In this document: in pieces, positions 8,379 through 17,166 of the stretch | Position numbering within the stretch: the first letter of the stretch is position 1 | Layout of the letters: each line of letters opens with the position of its first letter | Assembly (NCBI RefSeq): GCF_009708175.1 | Contig: NZ_WMBB01000005.1 | Coordinates: 186,001-250,000, forward strand | DNA from: Nocardia aurantiaca | GTDB lineage: Bacteria > Actinomycetota > Actinomycetes > Mycobacteriales > Mycobacteriaceae | Direction of reading: 5' to 3' | DNA: 64,000 nucleotides | Translations under genes and position numbers: made by a program | Notes under the pieces: generated by a model | The model's database searches: none | The model's input: the letters and a program-made list of their open reading frames with translations, nothing else | Told to the model about the DNA's origin: nothing

Positions 8379-9224
8379 TCAGTAGGTGTAGAAGCCGCGG
8401 CCGGTCTTGCGGCCGAGGTAGCCCGCGTCGACCATGCGGCGCAACAGCACCGGGGGTGCGTACTGGGGTTCGCCGAATTCGGCGTACAGCGATTCGGCCA
8501 CCGCGAGAGTGACGTCGAGGCCGACGGTGTCGGTCAGGCGCAGCGGGCCCATGGGGTGGGCGCAGCCGCTGACCATGCCCTCGTCGATGTCCTCGGCGCT
8601 GGCGAAGCCGGTCTCGAACATCCGGATGGCATTGCAGAGGTAGGGGATCAGCAGGGCGTTGACGATGAAGCCCGCCTGGTCCTTGGACTCGATGGTGCGC
8701 TTGCCCAGCACGTCGCGGGCGTAGGCGGTCACCTTGTCCACGACCTCGCGATCGGTCTTGAGGGTCACCACGATTTCGACCAGCGGCAGCACCGGAACCG
8801 GGTTGAAGAAGTGGACGCCCACCACGCGGCCCGGGTTGGCGGTGGCGTTGGCCAGGCGGATGACCGGGATGGAGGAGGTGTTGGTGGCCAGGATGGTCTC
8901 GGGCGAGACGATGGCGTCCAGCTTGGCGAAGAACTCGGTCTTGAGCGCCTCGATCTCCGGGGCCGCCTCGATGACCAGCTCGCGGTCGGCGAAGTCATCG
9001 ATCGAGGTGGTGACGGTGATGCGGGCGCGCGCCTCGTCGGCCGCGGCCTGCTCGAGCCGGCCGGACTTCACCGCGCGCGCCAGCGACGTCTCGATGCGCG
9101 CGACGGCGGCGTCGGCCGCCTCGGTGTCGCGTTCCAGAACCAGGACCGACCCGCCTGCGCGGGCGGCCACCTCGGCGATACCGGCACCCATGGTGCCGCC
9201 GCCGATCACGCCGATGCGTTGCAC
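8379..9224 (-). CDS. fadB2: 3-hydroxybutyryl-CoA dehydrogenase (FadB2-like)
   Basis: A 281-residue NAD(P)-dependent 3-hydroxyacyl-CoA dehydrogenase interconverting 3-hydroxybutyryl-CoA and acetoacetyl-CoA. The Rossmann motif GGGTMG is at residues 8-13. The catalytic histidine lies in GVHFFNPVPV. The C-terminal dimerisation domain ends in LGRKTGRGFYTY, characteristic of this enzyme. Length and layout match mycobacterial FadB2. The gene is monocistronic by spacing, with a 545-bp non-coding upstream region and a shared terminator downstream. Confidence 0.92.
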   Translation of the reverse strand: MQRIGVIGGGTMGAGIAEVAARAGGSVLVLERDTEAADAAVARIETSLARAVKSGRLEQAAADEARARITVTTSIDDFADRELVIEAAPEIEALKTEFFAKLDAIVSPETILATNTSSIPVIRLANATANPGRVVGVHFFNPVPVLPLVEIVVTLKTDREVVDKVTAYARDVLGKRTIESKDQAGFIVNALLIPYLCNAIRMFETGFASAEDIDEGMVSGCAHPMGPLRLTDTVGLDVTLAVAESLYAEFGEPQYAPPVLLRRMVDAGYLGRKTGRGFYTY

Positions 9225-9770
9225 TTGCTTCTCCTTGTACCTGGGGGAAATCGCCGTCTATCTTGCTCGACCGGAAAGCCCGGCCGTCCGCCGGGCGGCT
9301 GTCGTGAGCTTCGCCACGCCCCTTGCCGTCCCCACAGCCACTGGACAGTGTGCGTGTCGCAGGCCACAGCACCCGCGAACAAGGGCACAAAGCCCGGTAC
9401 TGTCCTGATGCGTCAAACATGCTGAGCGATCACCATGGGCGATTACCCCCGAGCGAGCCCCGAGCCGACGCAGACCGGTCCGGGGCTCGATCGGTCACAG
9501 TTCGTCGGAGCGCCGGATATCGACTGTGCGGCGGTGGTTTCCGTAACTGTCACAGCTTCGGCGCCATGCCCCGGCGGCGAACGGTTCGGGCCCCGATTTC
9601 CGCACGCCTTTCACCGGCTCGGACATCTTCGGACGCTGGATCGATTCTTTGACCATGTCCGGCGCGACAACCGGCAGCGCCGGCGACCCAGGCGTCGGCG
9701 CGGTGGAGGACGCACAACCACTTCTGTGTTGTACTCGTCGAATCCGAGCACGGAAGGAGACCTTCGCGGG
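9225..9770. other. Long intergenic region without a supported gene
   Basis: Between the fadB2 start and the lipoprotein start I see no frame with a credible start, composition or family resemblance. It presumably contains the promoters of both divergent genes. A purine-rich ribosome-binding site, GGAAGGAGA at 9752-9760, belongs to the lipoprotein gene. Confidence 0.5.
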
Positions 9771-10259
9771 ATGGTCGATCGAATGGTGGTGTCACGGCTG
9801 ATGGCGGCGTGTGCGGTTCCGGTGCTCCTCACCGCGGGGTGCGGTAGGGGCGAGACGGCATCGGACGGCAGCATCCCGAACGGCGAGGTGCAGGCCGTCA
9901 CCACGACCTTCGAGCGGTTCTTCGACAGCTCGATCGCCGTCGACCAGAAGGCGGCGCTGCTGGAGAACGGTCAGGCTTTCACGGAAACACTGGAGCGCCA
10001 GGCGAATTCGTCGATCGCGGGCGGTGCGACGGCGAGTGTCTCGCAGGTGGACGGGGCCGGGCCCGCTCGCGCGACGGTCACCTTCACCATCAAGAAGCAT
10101 GGGATTCCGCTGCTTGTCAACCGCCATGGCATCGCACTGCAGATCGACGGCTCGTGGAAGGTCGCCGCGCAAACCTTCTGCGATCTCCTACGGGTCCAGG
10201 GCAGTCCTCCGGCGGTCTGCGACGCCGGGCCGACGACCACGCCGTCACCGACCAGCTGA
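9771..10259 (+). CDS. Secreted lipoprotein, Mtb12-like antigen fold
   Basis: A 162-residue exported lipoprotein. A short signal peptide (MVDRMVVSRLMAACAVPVLL) ends in a lipobox LTAGC, so Cys25 should be lipidated. The mature part (VQAVTTTFERFFDSSIAVDQ, DGSWKVAAQTFC) resembles the small NTF2-like domain of mycobacterial low-molecular-weight antigen Mtb12/CFP-2 proteins and ends in a Thr/Pro/Ser tail. The ATG 9771 start has GGAAGGAGA 10 bp upstream; ATG 9783 is an alternative. Function is unknown and the family assignment is by pattern only. Confidence 0.7.
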   Translation: MVDRMVVSRLMAACAVPVLLTAGCGRGETASDGSIPNGEVQAVTTTFERFFDSSIAVDQKAALLENGQAFTETLERQANSSIAGGATASVSQVDGAGPARATVTFTIKKHGIPLLVNRHGIALQIDGSWKVAAQTFCDLLRVQGSPPAVCDAGPTTTPSPTS

Positions 10260-10432
10260 CCGCCCTCGATTCGGCCCGAGAGGCCGTGGTGGCGCTGTCG
10301 GATGGCGCCGCGCGCCCGATCGGAATCGGCCTGTTCACGATGCCGCGCGGACGACTCGGTGCGGTTCGCACACCTCACGGTCCGACATGGGGTGCTATCT
10401 GTTTCGTCGGATAGCGACGAGCTCCCACGTCA

Positions 10433-10861
10433 TTAGGCATATGACCAGCCGCGGATCGAGTCGACGGCAATCTGGACGAGCGGCCCCGCCGGTGGAACAG
10501 CTTGGTACTGAGAGTATTTCGCTGCCAACCAGCTGAGGGGGAGCGCGCGGGCGGCCGGGTCGGTGAGGATTTCGGCGATGCCGTCCAGCCGGGACCACCA
10601 CAGCCGGGTCCAGTCTTCGTCGTAGTGATCCGCGAGCAATGAGACGCGGGGGTTGGCGGCGATATTGCGAAGGCGGCGGAGATCGGTGGTGGTCTTGGGT
10701 TTGTGGTCGATCGCAAAGACCACGAGCAGCGGCGAATCGGTAGGGGAGACCGCGAAAGTGACGGGGACCAGGTGAGGTAGGCCCGCGGCGTCGGCGGTGG
10801 CCAGGCGGGCCACCCGAGCGGCGCGGAACCGGGACACGGCGGTGGATTCGTCCGATCGCAC
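10433..10861 (-). CDS. PPOX-class F420-dependent oxidoreductase
   Basis: A 142-residue split-barrel flavin/F420 enzyme. The N-terminal ARVARLATADAAGLPHLVPV and the conserved KTTTDLRRLRNIAANPRVSL and DEDWTRLWWSRLDG segments match the TIGR03668-type PPOX F420 family. GTG 10861 (VRSDESTAV) is the likely start, because homologues begin close to this point. The frame continues upstream without a stop into what looks like a decayed TetR gene, so the exact start is uncertain. The substrate is unknown. Confidence 0.8.
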   Translation of the reverse strand: MRSDESTAVSRFRAARVARLATADAAGLPHLVPVTFAVSPTDSPLLVVFAIDHKPKTTTDLRRLRNIAANPRVSLLADHYDEDWTRLWWSRLDGIAEILTDPAARALPLSWLAAKYSQYQAVPPAGPLVQIAVDSIRGWSYA

Positions 10862-11305
10862 GGATCGACGGTAGACCGCCGGTGGCGATGCACGGTGACC
10901 GGTCCCGCCAGCGGGCTCGGGGGAGATGGGACAGCGGCGCGCGGACAGGCCGTCCACCACGATGCGCAGGTCGCGGTGCCACTGGTCGGCAGCGGCGCTG
11001 GGGCCGACAGTGTAGCCGACGATGGGACTTCGGCCAGCGCGAAAGCCACGTCCTCCCCAGTGATGTCGCCTCGCATCGAGCCGATTTTCCGTGCCCTGCC
11101 GGCCAATTCGCGCAGCTCTCCGATGCGGCGGTCCGCATCGCGGCTGCCCGCGCCGCCCAGGTCATCGTTCACACCACGGCTTTCGGCCGGCCGGTCTCGG
11201 CTCAGATCCACGACGCCAAGGTCGTCGGCGGCCGCACCCGGATCGAAATCTCCGGCGCCGAAGACGATCTGGCCACCCGCACGGCGGGTGGGATTCGTGC
11301 CTCGC
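10862..11305 (-). pseudogene. Decayed TetR-family regulator (C-terminal remnant, frameshifted)
   Basis: Reading leftward, one frame encodes DADRRIGELRELAGRARKIG then MRGDITGEDVAFALAEVP, which looks like a TetR ligand-domain helix pair. A one-base frame change near 11030 continues it as IVGYTVGPSAAADQWHRDL then RIVVDGLSAR, a typical TetR C-terminus. No N-terminal helix-turn-helix is present; the remnant begins right after the YciI stop. The final part is in frame with the PPOX gene with no intervening stop. The TetR assignment is by pattern and moderately certain. Confidence 0.45.
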
Positions 11306-11590
11306 TCAGGACACGAACGCGCCCATGGTCGGCAGCCACTCGACGATGCGCTTGTCGGTCAGCAGCCCCTGCCGGTTGAACGGGTCGTCCTCGAAGAGCT
11401 CGGTCACCGACTCCAGGTCGTCGGCCTTGACCAGGATCAGCGCGCCCGAACCATCCGGGTACGGACCGCTGGTGAGCACGGTGCCCGCGTCGACGAGGCT
11501 GTTCAGCCAGGCGCGGTGGTCGGGCCGGTGGATGTCACGGGCGGGGACGGTGGCGTCGGAGTAGACGTAGTGGACGGCGAAGACGGCCAT
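11306..11590 (-). CDS. YciI family protein
   Basis: A 94-residue single-domain dimeric alpha/beta-barrel protein of the YciI family. It has the start MAVFAVHYVYSD, the conserved His/Asp pair in RPDHRAWL, and GPYPDGSGALILVKADD. Family members are small and poorly characterised, with proposed hydrolase or dehalogenase-like activity. It lies 43 bp downstream of argA on the same strand and may be cotranscribed. Confidence 0.85.
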   Translation of the reverse strand: MAVFAVHYVYSDATVPARDIHRPDHRAWLNSLVDAGTVLTSGPYPDGSGALILVKADDLESVTELFEDDPFNRQGLLTDKRIVEWLPTMGAFVS

Positions 11591-11633
11591 GGGCTCATCG
11601 CTCCTGATCGAAGTCGGTACGGATACGGAAAGG

Positions 11634-12176
11634 TCAGAGCGTCAACAGCATTCGGGTATTCCCGAGCGTGTTCGGCTTGACGTAGGACAGGTCCAGGAAT
11701 TCGGCGACACCGGTGTCGTAGGACCGGCACATCTCCGCGTACACCTCGGCGGTCACCGGCGTGCCCTCGATCTCCACGAACCCGTGCCGGGCGAAGAAAT
11801 CCACTTCGAATGTCAGCACGAACAACCGCTTCAGCTGCAGTTCCCGCGCGACCGCGATGAGTTGCTCCACGATCAGCCGCCCCGCGCCCGTCCCCTTGAT
11901 ATCCGGATGGACCGCGACAGTGCGCACCTCACCGAGGTCGGCCCACAGCACGTGCAGCGCGCCGCAGCCGAGGATCTGCCCATCGCGTTCGGCCACCCAG
12001 AATTCCTGTACCGCCTCGTACAGGGTCACCAGATTCTTCTCGAGCAGGATCCGGCCGGCGTAGATGTCGATGAGCCGCTTGATCTCGGGCACGTCAGAGG
12101 TTCGCGCTCGACGGACGATCGGCGCGACCGCCGCCTGCCCGTCGATCGAACCACTGTCAGGTGCCCGTGTTGTCAT
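11634..12176 (-). CDS. argA: Amino-acid N-acetyltransferase (short ArgA, N-acetylglutamate synthase)
   Basis: A 180-residue GNAT acetyltransferase closely matching the short mycobacterial ArgA (Rv2747 type), which makes N-acetylglutamate for arginine biosynthesis. Key stretches are VRRARTSDVPEIKRLID, LLEKNLVTLYEAVQEFW, the acetyl-CoA loop HPDIKGTGAGRLIV, and the C-terminus AEFLDLSYVKPNTLGNTRML. ATG 12176 is the best start. It lies divergent from pgsA with a 120-bp spacer, as in mycobacteria. Confidence 0.92.
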   Translation of the reverse strand: MTTRAPDSGSIDGQAAVAPIVRRARTSDVPEIKRLIDIYAGRILLEKNLVTLYEAVQEFWVAERDGQILGCGALHVLWADLGEVRTVAVHPDIKGTGAGRLIVEQLIAVARELQLKRLFVLTFEVDFFARHGFVEIEGTPVTAEVYAEMCRSYDTGVAEFLDLSYVKPNTLGNTRMLLTL

Positions 12177-12296
12177 GGGGTGCACAGTAGTCGGCCCGCG
12201 TACCGATAGGCTTGTCGGTGTGTCACTCATCCAGCTCTCCCGCACACCGGCATGGTCCGGAAACCATGGCCGGTGTCTCGGCCGGTGGGGGCGCTG

Positions 12297-12974
12297 GTGA
12301 CTGTGCAGCGTGACGAGTTGGAGGGTCGCTGGACCGATGCCGGTCCCGCGGTGAGTCCGGGATTCGCATCCGTGCCCCGGCCCGACGCGACGGTGGAACC
12401 GGCGCCGGTGCCGGTGATGAACATCGCCAATGTGCTCACCGTGCTGCGCATCCTGGTCGTCCCCCTGTTCCTGCTGGCCCTGTTCGTCGGCGGCGGGCAT
12501 GAGACCGAGTGGCGCTGGATCGCGGCCGGGCTGTTCGGCGTCGCCGCCATCACCGACCGCATCGACGGGCAGTTGGCTCGCAAATACGGCCTGGTCACCG
12601 ACTTCGGCAAGCTGGCCGACCCGATCGCCGACAAGGCGCTCATCGGCGCGGCGCTCGTCGGGCTGTCGATGCTGCACGACCTGCCCTGGTGGATCACGAT
12701 CGTGATCGTGGCCCGGGAATTGGGCGTCACGCTGCTGCGGCTGGCCGTGGTCCGGCGCGGGGTGATTCCCGCGGGCCGGGGCGGCAAACTCAAGACGCTG
12801 GTCCAGTCGGTCGCCATCGCCGTGCTGCTGCTGCCGCTCTCCGGCGGATTCGCTTCGGCCGGAATGGACTTGATGTATGGGGCCGTGGTGCTGACGGTCG
12901 TCACCGGCGTGGATTACGTCGTGCAAGCGGCCCGCCTCTGGTTCGGGTCGCCGGGCGGCAGTCGTGCGCCCTGA
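12297..12974 (+). CDS. pgsA: CDP-diacylglycerol-glycerol-3-phosphate 3-phosphatidyltransferase family
   Basis: A 225-residue CDP-alcohol phosphatidyltransferase that forms phosphatidylglycerol-phosphate or a related phospholipid in the membrane. The signature D-x2-DG-x2-AR-x8-G-x3-D-x3-D is complete (DRIDGQLAR ... DFGKLADPIADK). Several transmembrane helices follow. It is orthologous in position to mycobacterial pgsA3. GTG 12297 is the chosen start; the frame is open back to 12252, and ATG 12417 (MNIANVLTVL) starts the conserved domain, so the N-terminus is uncertain. It overlaps cinA by 11 bp. Confidence 0.88.
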   Translation: MTVQRDELEGRWTDAGPAVSPGFASVPRPDATVEPAPVPVMNIANVLTVLRILVVPLFLLALFVGGGHETEWRWIAAGLFGVAAITDRIDGQLARKYGLVTDFGKLADPIADKALIGAALVGLSMLHDLPWWITIVIVARELGVTLLRLAVVRRGVIPAGRGGKLKTLVQSVAIAVLLLPLSGGFASAGMDLMYGAVVLTVVTGVDYVVQAARLWFGSPGGSRAP

Positions 12975-13509
12975 CGTCGAGGCCGCGCTGTCCCGCGTAG
13001 CGACCGCTGCGCCGATTCCGCCGGACTTGCTGGTCACCTCGGCACCCGCCGCCGACCTGGTGGCCGCTCTGGCCGCCGCTGGTCAGACCGTGGCCACCGC
13101 GGAATCGCTGACCGCCGGGCTGCTCAGCGCCACCATCGCGGGAATTCCGGGCGCGAGCGCGGTGTTGCGGGGTGGACTGATCGTTTACGCCACCGACCTC
13201 AAGGAGTCACTCGCCGGTGTGAGTGCGGACACCCTGGCAGCCGACGGACCGGTGGCCGCGACCACCGCCGAACAGCTGGCGGTCGGGGCTCGTCGCCGCT
13301 GCGGAGCGGACTGGGGAATCGCACTCACCGGCGTCGCCGGACCGGAACCTCAGGACGGCAGGCCGGTCGGCACGGTATTTCTTGGTATAGCGGGTCCGGA
13401 GTCCACCGAGGTACTGCGGTTGAAGTTGTCGGGGGACCGGTGGACGATCAGGGTGGGCGCGGTTCGCGCCGCGGTCACCGAGCTCGTCCGCATCGTCAGG
13501 GACGAGTGA
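12964..13509 (+). CDS. cinA: CinA C-terminal family protein, nicotinamide-nucleotide amidohydrolase (PncC-like)
   Basis: A 181-residue protein consisting only of the CinA C-terminal domain, without the molybdopterin-binding N-terminal domain of full CinA. Conserved segments are TVATAESLTAGLLSATIAGI, GASAVLRGGLIVYATDLKES and GIALTGVAGPEPQDGRPVGT. Members deamidate nicotinamide mononucleotide for pyridine-nucleotide recycling. It begins at GTG 12964, overlapping pgsA, so the two are translationally coupled. Confidence 0.9.
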   Translation: MRPDVEAALSRVATAAPIPPDLLVTSAPAADLVAALAAAGQTVATAESLTAGLLSATIAGIPGASAVLRGGLIVYATDLKESLAGVSADTLAADGPVAATTAEQLAVGARRRCGADWGIALTGVAGPEPQDGRPVGTVFLGIAGPESTEVLRLKLSGDRWTIRVGAVRAAVTELVRIVRDE

Positions 13510-13516
13510 CGAGGCC

Positions 13517-13546
13517 GGGAACGCGCGGCCGACGCCGGACGTTGTC
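13517..13546 (+). promoter_or_regulatory. Sigma-E-like ECF promoter upstream of clgR
   Basis: GGGAAC at 13517-13522 is followed by exactly 18 bp and then GTTGTC at 13541-13546. This fits the mycobacterial SigE pattern GGAAC-N17-19-GTT. The predicted start point is about 40 bp before clgR. In M. tuberculosis clgR-psp is SigE-dependent, which supports the reading by analogy. Confidence 0.6.
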
Positions 13547-13590
13547 CAGTCAAACGCTGAGTCCGGCGAGACGAGTGTGAGGAGAACGAG

Positions 13591-14007
13591 ATGACGCTGC
13601 TGCGAGAAGCGATCGGGGAAAGCCTGCGGCGCGCTCGGGTCGCCCAGAGCCGGACGCTGCGTGAGGTCTCCACCTCCGCGCGCGTGAGCCTGGGGTATCT
13701 GTCGGAAGTCGAGCGCGGCCGCAAGGAAGCGTCCAGTGAACTGCTGGCCGCCATCTGCCAGGCATTGGACGTGCCGCTATCGCAGGTGCTCTTCGATGTG
13801 AGCGCGGCCATGGCCGACGCCGACAAAGCCACCGCGCTGGCCGCCGGCAAGGCCACCGCGAGCGTGGCGACCGGCAAGGCCGCCGCGAAGGTTACTCCCC
13901 GGGGTGGCGATGGTGACGTGGCACTGGCCGCGGACGGAACTTTCGGCCCCCGCATTGTGATTCCGGCCCCGAAGTCGGATCGTCTGGTACTGGTGGCCGC
14001 CAAGTGA
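13591..14007 (+). CDS. clgR: ClgR transcriptional activator of Clp proteases and psp genes
   Basis: A 138-residue XRE-type activator. The helix-turn-helix spans about residues 8-65 ([40 protein letters not shown]). An Ala/Lys-rich linker and a short conserved C-terminus, RLVLVAAK, follow. ClgR activates clp protease and stress genes in actinobacteria and is first in the clgR-pspA-pspM envelope-stress operon. The ATG 13591 start has GAGGAGAACGAG just upstream. A sigma-E-like promoter lies at 13517-13546. Confidence 0.93.
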   Translation: MTLLREAIGESLRRARVAQSRTLREVSTSARVSLGYLSEVERGRKEASSELLAAICQALDVPLSQVLFDVSAAMADADKATALAAGKATASVATGKAAAKVTPRGGDGDVALAADGTFGPRIVIPAPKSDRLVLVAAK

Positions 14008-14193
14008 TCACTGTGCTGTGGAGCCGAAAGGGATAAATTCTCTGTAGGCTTCGTGCCGGAGACGTCGTGCTGCTGCCGAAATCTCCGGAACAGCCGTTGC
14101 ACAGTGGAGATAGGGACAACAGGGGTGCGCGAGGGTCGCGCACTACTGTCGCGCTACCGGGCGCGGCACGTCATATGGAGGCGGGATCAATCG

Positions 14194-15021
14194 ATGGCTA
14201 ATCCGTTCGTGAAGGCCTGGAAGTACCTGATGGCCCTCTTCGATTCGAAGATCGAGGAGCATGCGGATCCGAAGGTTCAGATCCAGCAGGCCATCGAGGA
14301 AGCCCAGCGCCAGCATCAGGCTCTGTCGCAGCAGGCCGCGTCGGTGATCGGCAACCAGCGCCAGCTGGAGATGAAGCTGAACCGCCAGCTGGACGAGGTC
14401 GAGAAGCTCAATGCCAATGCGCGCCAGGCGGTTATGCTGGCCGACCAGGCGACCGGCGCCGGTGACACCGAGAAGGCGATCCAGTACACCAATGCCGCAG
14501 AGGCTTTCGCCGCGCAGCTGGTGACCGCCGAGCAGGCCGTCGAGGATCTGAAGGTGCTGCACGACCAGTCGCTGCAGGCCGCCGCGCAGGCCAAGAAGGC
14601 CGTCGAGCAGAACGCCATGCTGCTGCAGCAGAAGGTCGCCGAGCGCACCAAGCTGCTGTCCCAGCTGGAGCAGGCCAAGATGCAGGAGCAGGTCTCCGCC
14701 TCCCTGCAGCAGATGGACTCCACCCTGTCGGCCCCCGGCACCACCCCGAGCCTGGACGCGGTGCGCGAGAAGATCGAGCGCCGCTACGCCAACGCCCTCG
14801 GCGCCGCCGAGCTGGCCCAGAACACGGTCCAGGGCCGCATGATGGAGGTCCAGCAGGCGTCGGTCCAGATGGCCGGCCACAACCGCCTCGAGCAGATCCG
14901 CGCCTCCATGCGCGGCGACTCCCTCCCCGCCGGCGGCGCCCAGCCCCAGATCCAGCAGGGGCAGCCCGCCCAGCCGGCCGCCCAGCCCAACTTCAACAAG
15001 GGTCAGGCCGCCCAGCAGTAA
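14194..15021 (+). CDS. pspA: PspA/IM30 phage-shock protein (35 kDa antigen homologue)
   Basis: A 275-residue, mostly coiled-coil membrane-stress effector of the PspA/IM30/ESCRT-III-like family. It starts [20 protein letters not shown] and contains long heptad-rich helices (about 25-225). A Gln/Pro/Ala-rich tail follows ([18 protein letters not shown]). The start ATG 14194 has GGAGGCGGG upstream; the frame is open back to 14053 but that extension is not conserved-looking. It sits between clgR and pspM as in mycobacteria, where it maintains envelope integrity under surface stress. Confidence 0.93.
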   Translation: MANPFVKAWKYLMALFDSKIEEHADPKVQIQQAIEEAQRQHQALSQQAASVIGNQRQLEMKLNRQLDEVEKLNANARQAVMLADQATGAGDTEKAIQYTNAAEAFAAQLVTAEQAVEDLKVLHDQSLQAAAQAKKAVEQNAMLLQQKVAERTKLLSQLEQAKMQEQVSASLQQMDSTLSAPGTTPSLDAVREKIERRYANALGAAELAQNTVQGRMMEVQQASVQMAGHNRLEQIRASMRGDSLPAGGAQPQIQQGQPAQPAAQPNFNKGQAAQQ

Positions 15022-15046
15022 CTGCTGCGCGAAAGGTAGTACGACG

Positions 15047-16537
15047 ATGGGGAGATCGCGGGCCGACAACAGTCCCGCGAACTCCCCTGTGCGCTTTCTG
15101 CGCCGAACCCGCGCCGAAACCCCCGACTCCATCCCCGGTTTCCCTTCCTCCTTCCCCCCGCCCGTTACCCCTCAGCCGCCTGCCCCGACCGAAACCGCCG
15201 GGCATGGAATGGCTTCCGCCCCGATGGCGGGCACTGTCCCCGCGCCGGAGTACCCCGCGAATCCTCACCAGGATTCCGCCGCGCGGGCGCCGCAACCGAA
15301 TTCGCCGACGGCCTCGACCGACCGGTCCGCGCGGAAGCGTCTGATCGGACGCAAGCCGGATGTCCGCCCATCGGCGCCCGCGGCGCGATCACAATCGAGT
15401 GCGGACCAGACCTCCGGCGCCACACGGCAATTCGACGCCGGCTCTGCGGGCATGAGTCCGGCGGGAACCCCGAACGCGAATCCTGCCATGCAGCCGCGGT
15501 CGACGACGGGGCCGGAGATGGGCTGGGCCGCACAATCCGACGCTCATCGAACCGACCACCGATCGCCGCTGGGTGCCGGGCGGTCACCGCATGGGTCCGC
15601 GGTGCAGCCACCCGGGTACCCGCGGCCGATGTCCGGGTCCGAGGCGGGCATGGGCGATGCCGAGTTCGCCGATGGCGGCGGCCGCCGGAAACGGGCGCGG
15701 CGGGAGCGGGTTGCCGAGACGGTACGGGAGGTGTTGGCTCCCACCGGGTTCGAACCCGAGGAAGTGGCGCAGCGATTGCCGGATACTCTGCGGGGCGTGG
15801 GGGAGCAGGCGTTGGTGGCTGTGCGGAAGTGGGCGGATCCGCGGGAGCGCGAACTGCGCAGGCGTCGCCGGGCCCGGCGTCGAAGCTTCCGGCTGGGGAC
15901 GGCATCCGGTTTGACGACGGCCGGAACCGTTGGACTGGTATTGATTTCGGCGCCGGCCTGGGCGGTGGTCGTGGTCGGCAGCGGTGCGGTCGCGCTCGTC
16001 ACCGGTACGGCGGTGACCGCCCGCCGCTATTTGGAGATGCGCAAGCAACCCTTGCCGCAGGCCACGTTCGTCCCTCGTAAGCTGCCGCCCATCCGCTCCG
16101 CCGCGCGGGCCTCCATCGCCCGATTGGTCCGGGCTGAGCGCGCGCTCCACGGCCTGCATTCGCAGATCGCACGTTCAGGGCGACTCTCCGAAGACGACCT
16201 CGACGACACTCTGGAAACAGCTGCCTCCGGTGCTGCCGCACTGCACGCCTTGGCGCAGGATGTCGTCGCCATGGAGCGCGCAGCCGAGGCCCTCGGCGCG
16301 AATTCGCCCCTGGGCGAGCACGTCCGAGCCGTCTCCATCCGCCTGGACGGCGGAGTCATCGAGTACGAGGGCATGGTCGCCGCCGCGGCCCGGGTCCTCG
16401 CCGTCCCCGAGAGCGCGGCCGTCACCGACGATCTCGGCTGGGCCATGGTTCACCTCCGCGACGCCGCCGACCGCCTCGACGGCTGGGCGCAGGCCCTCAC
16501 CGAGCTCGCCGACAACCGCTACCGCGCCAATCCATAA
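15047..16537 (+). CDS. pspM: PspM-like envelope-stress membrane protein
   Basis: A 496-residue protein corresponding in position and layout to mycobacterial PspM (Rv2743c). The N-terminal about 200 residues are Pro/Ala-rich and low-complexity. A basic region follows, then two close membrane segments at about 282-325 (GLTTAGTVGLVLISAPAWAV and VVVGSGAVALVTGTA). The C-terminal helical domain (KLPPIRSAARASIARLVRAE) is cytosolic. PspM anchors or modulates PspA at the membrane in mycobacteria. The gene is 25 bp after pspA, probably the same transcript. Confidence 0.82.
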   Translation: MGRSRADNSPANSPVRFLRRTRAETPDSIPGFPSSFPPPVTPQPPAPTETAGHGMASAPMAGTVPAPEYPANPHQDSAARAPQPNSPTASTDRSARKRLIGRKPDVRPSAPAARSQSSADQTSGATRQFDAGSAGMSPAGTPNANPAMQPRSTTGPEMGWAAQSDAHRTDHRSPLGAGRSPHGSAVQPPGYPRPMSGSEAGMGDAEFADGGGRRKRARRERVAETVREVLAPTGFEPEEVAQRLPDTLRGVGEQALVAVRKWADPRERELRRRRRARRRSFRLGTASGLTTAGTVGLVLISAPAWAVVVVGSGAVALVTGTAVTARRYLEMRKQPLPQATFVPRKLPPIRSAARASIARLVRAERALHGLHSQIARSGRLSEDDLDDTLETAASGAAALHALAQDVVAMERAAEALGANSPLGEHVRAVSIRLDGGVIEYEGMVAAAARVLAVPESAAVTDDLGWAMVHLRDAADRLDGWAQALTELADNRYRANP

Positions 16538-16608
16538 GGCCCGGAGCGGCATTGGGGCGCCGGGCGCACTACACGGTGCCGCGTCGGGCCCGGTGAGACC
16601 ATCGAAGC

Positions 16609-16755
16609 GTGGGAGTCCTCAGCGTCTGGCACCTTCTGATCATCCTGCTCGTTCTGCCGGTCGTCGTCGGCCCAGTTGGGGCGGTGCGTCGAGTTCGGGC
16701 CCCCGATCCGGGTGGGGAGTGCTGGTGCGTCAACTGCGGGCTGGTCTTCCGATAA
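16609..16755 (+). CDS. Small membrane protein with cysteine pair, psp-operon tail
   Basis: A 48-residue frame starting at GTG 16609. One hydrophobic helix (LSVWHLLIILLVLPVVVG, with a TatA-like WHLLIILLV opening) is followed by a basic stretch and a C-terminal CWCVNCG motif with three cysteines that could bind metal. It ends at TAA 16755, 71 bp after pspM. No family was recognised. Position after pspM suggests a membrane-stress accessory protein, as with mycobacterial PspN, but there is no visible similarity to PspN. Confidence 0.5.
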   Translation: MGVLSVWHLLIILLVLPVVVGPVGAVRRVRAPDPGGECWCVNCGLVFR

Positions 16756-16974
16756 CCTCCGGCACGGTTGCGCTGGTTCGATGGATACCGGTGGACGGAT
16801 CAGACCAGAACTCGGTGACCCCGATTGCGGCTCGGAGTTGCGCCGCGGACTCGGGGTGAACCCTGATTCTGTCCCGGATATTGGTGCTGACCTGGTGATT
16901 TTGTGACGTGAGGGACGCAGTATGGATGGTGTCGAATCGCGCGGACGGCGGTTCGGAGACTAGGGAGGTCAGTT

Positions 16975-17151
16975 ATGTTCTGGAAGATCCTCGGCGTCGT
17001 CGTCCTCGTATGGATCGCCTTCGCGGTGCTCGGGTGGCTGATCAAGGCGCTGTTCCCGATCCTGCTGGTGAGCGCCATTATTTTCGGTCTGTACGTGCTG
17101 TACAAGGCGCTGTCGGGGTCCAAGGACAAGTCGCCGCTGAGCAAGTTCTGA
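16975..17151 (+). CDS. Small two-helix membrane protein before terminator
   Basis: A 58-residue protein from ATG 16975 with a near-ideal ribosome-binding site (AGGGAGGT) upstream. It has two hydrophobic helices (ILGVVVLVWIAFAVLGWLI and LFPILLVSAIIFGLYVLYKA) and a short charged tail, KDKSPLSKF. It is the last gene before a strong rho-independent terminator. The 219-bp gap after the previous small gene leaves room for its own promoter. Function is unknown; membrane location is clear from sequence. Confidence 0.75.
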   Translation: MFWKILGVVVLVWIAFAVLGWLIKALFPILLVSAIIFGLYVLYKALSGSKDKSPLSKF

Positions 17152-17166
17152 ACGGTCGAGTCGTGG

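Noticed and set aside
14143..15132. Leftward 329-codon frame opposite pspA
   Set aside because: Leu/Gly-rich repetitive translation generated by the pspA coiled-coil codons; no start signal or family resemblance.
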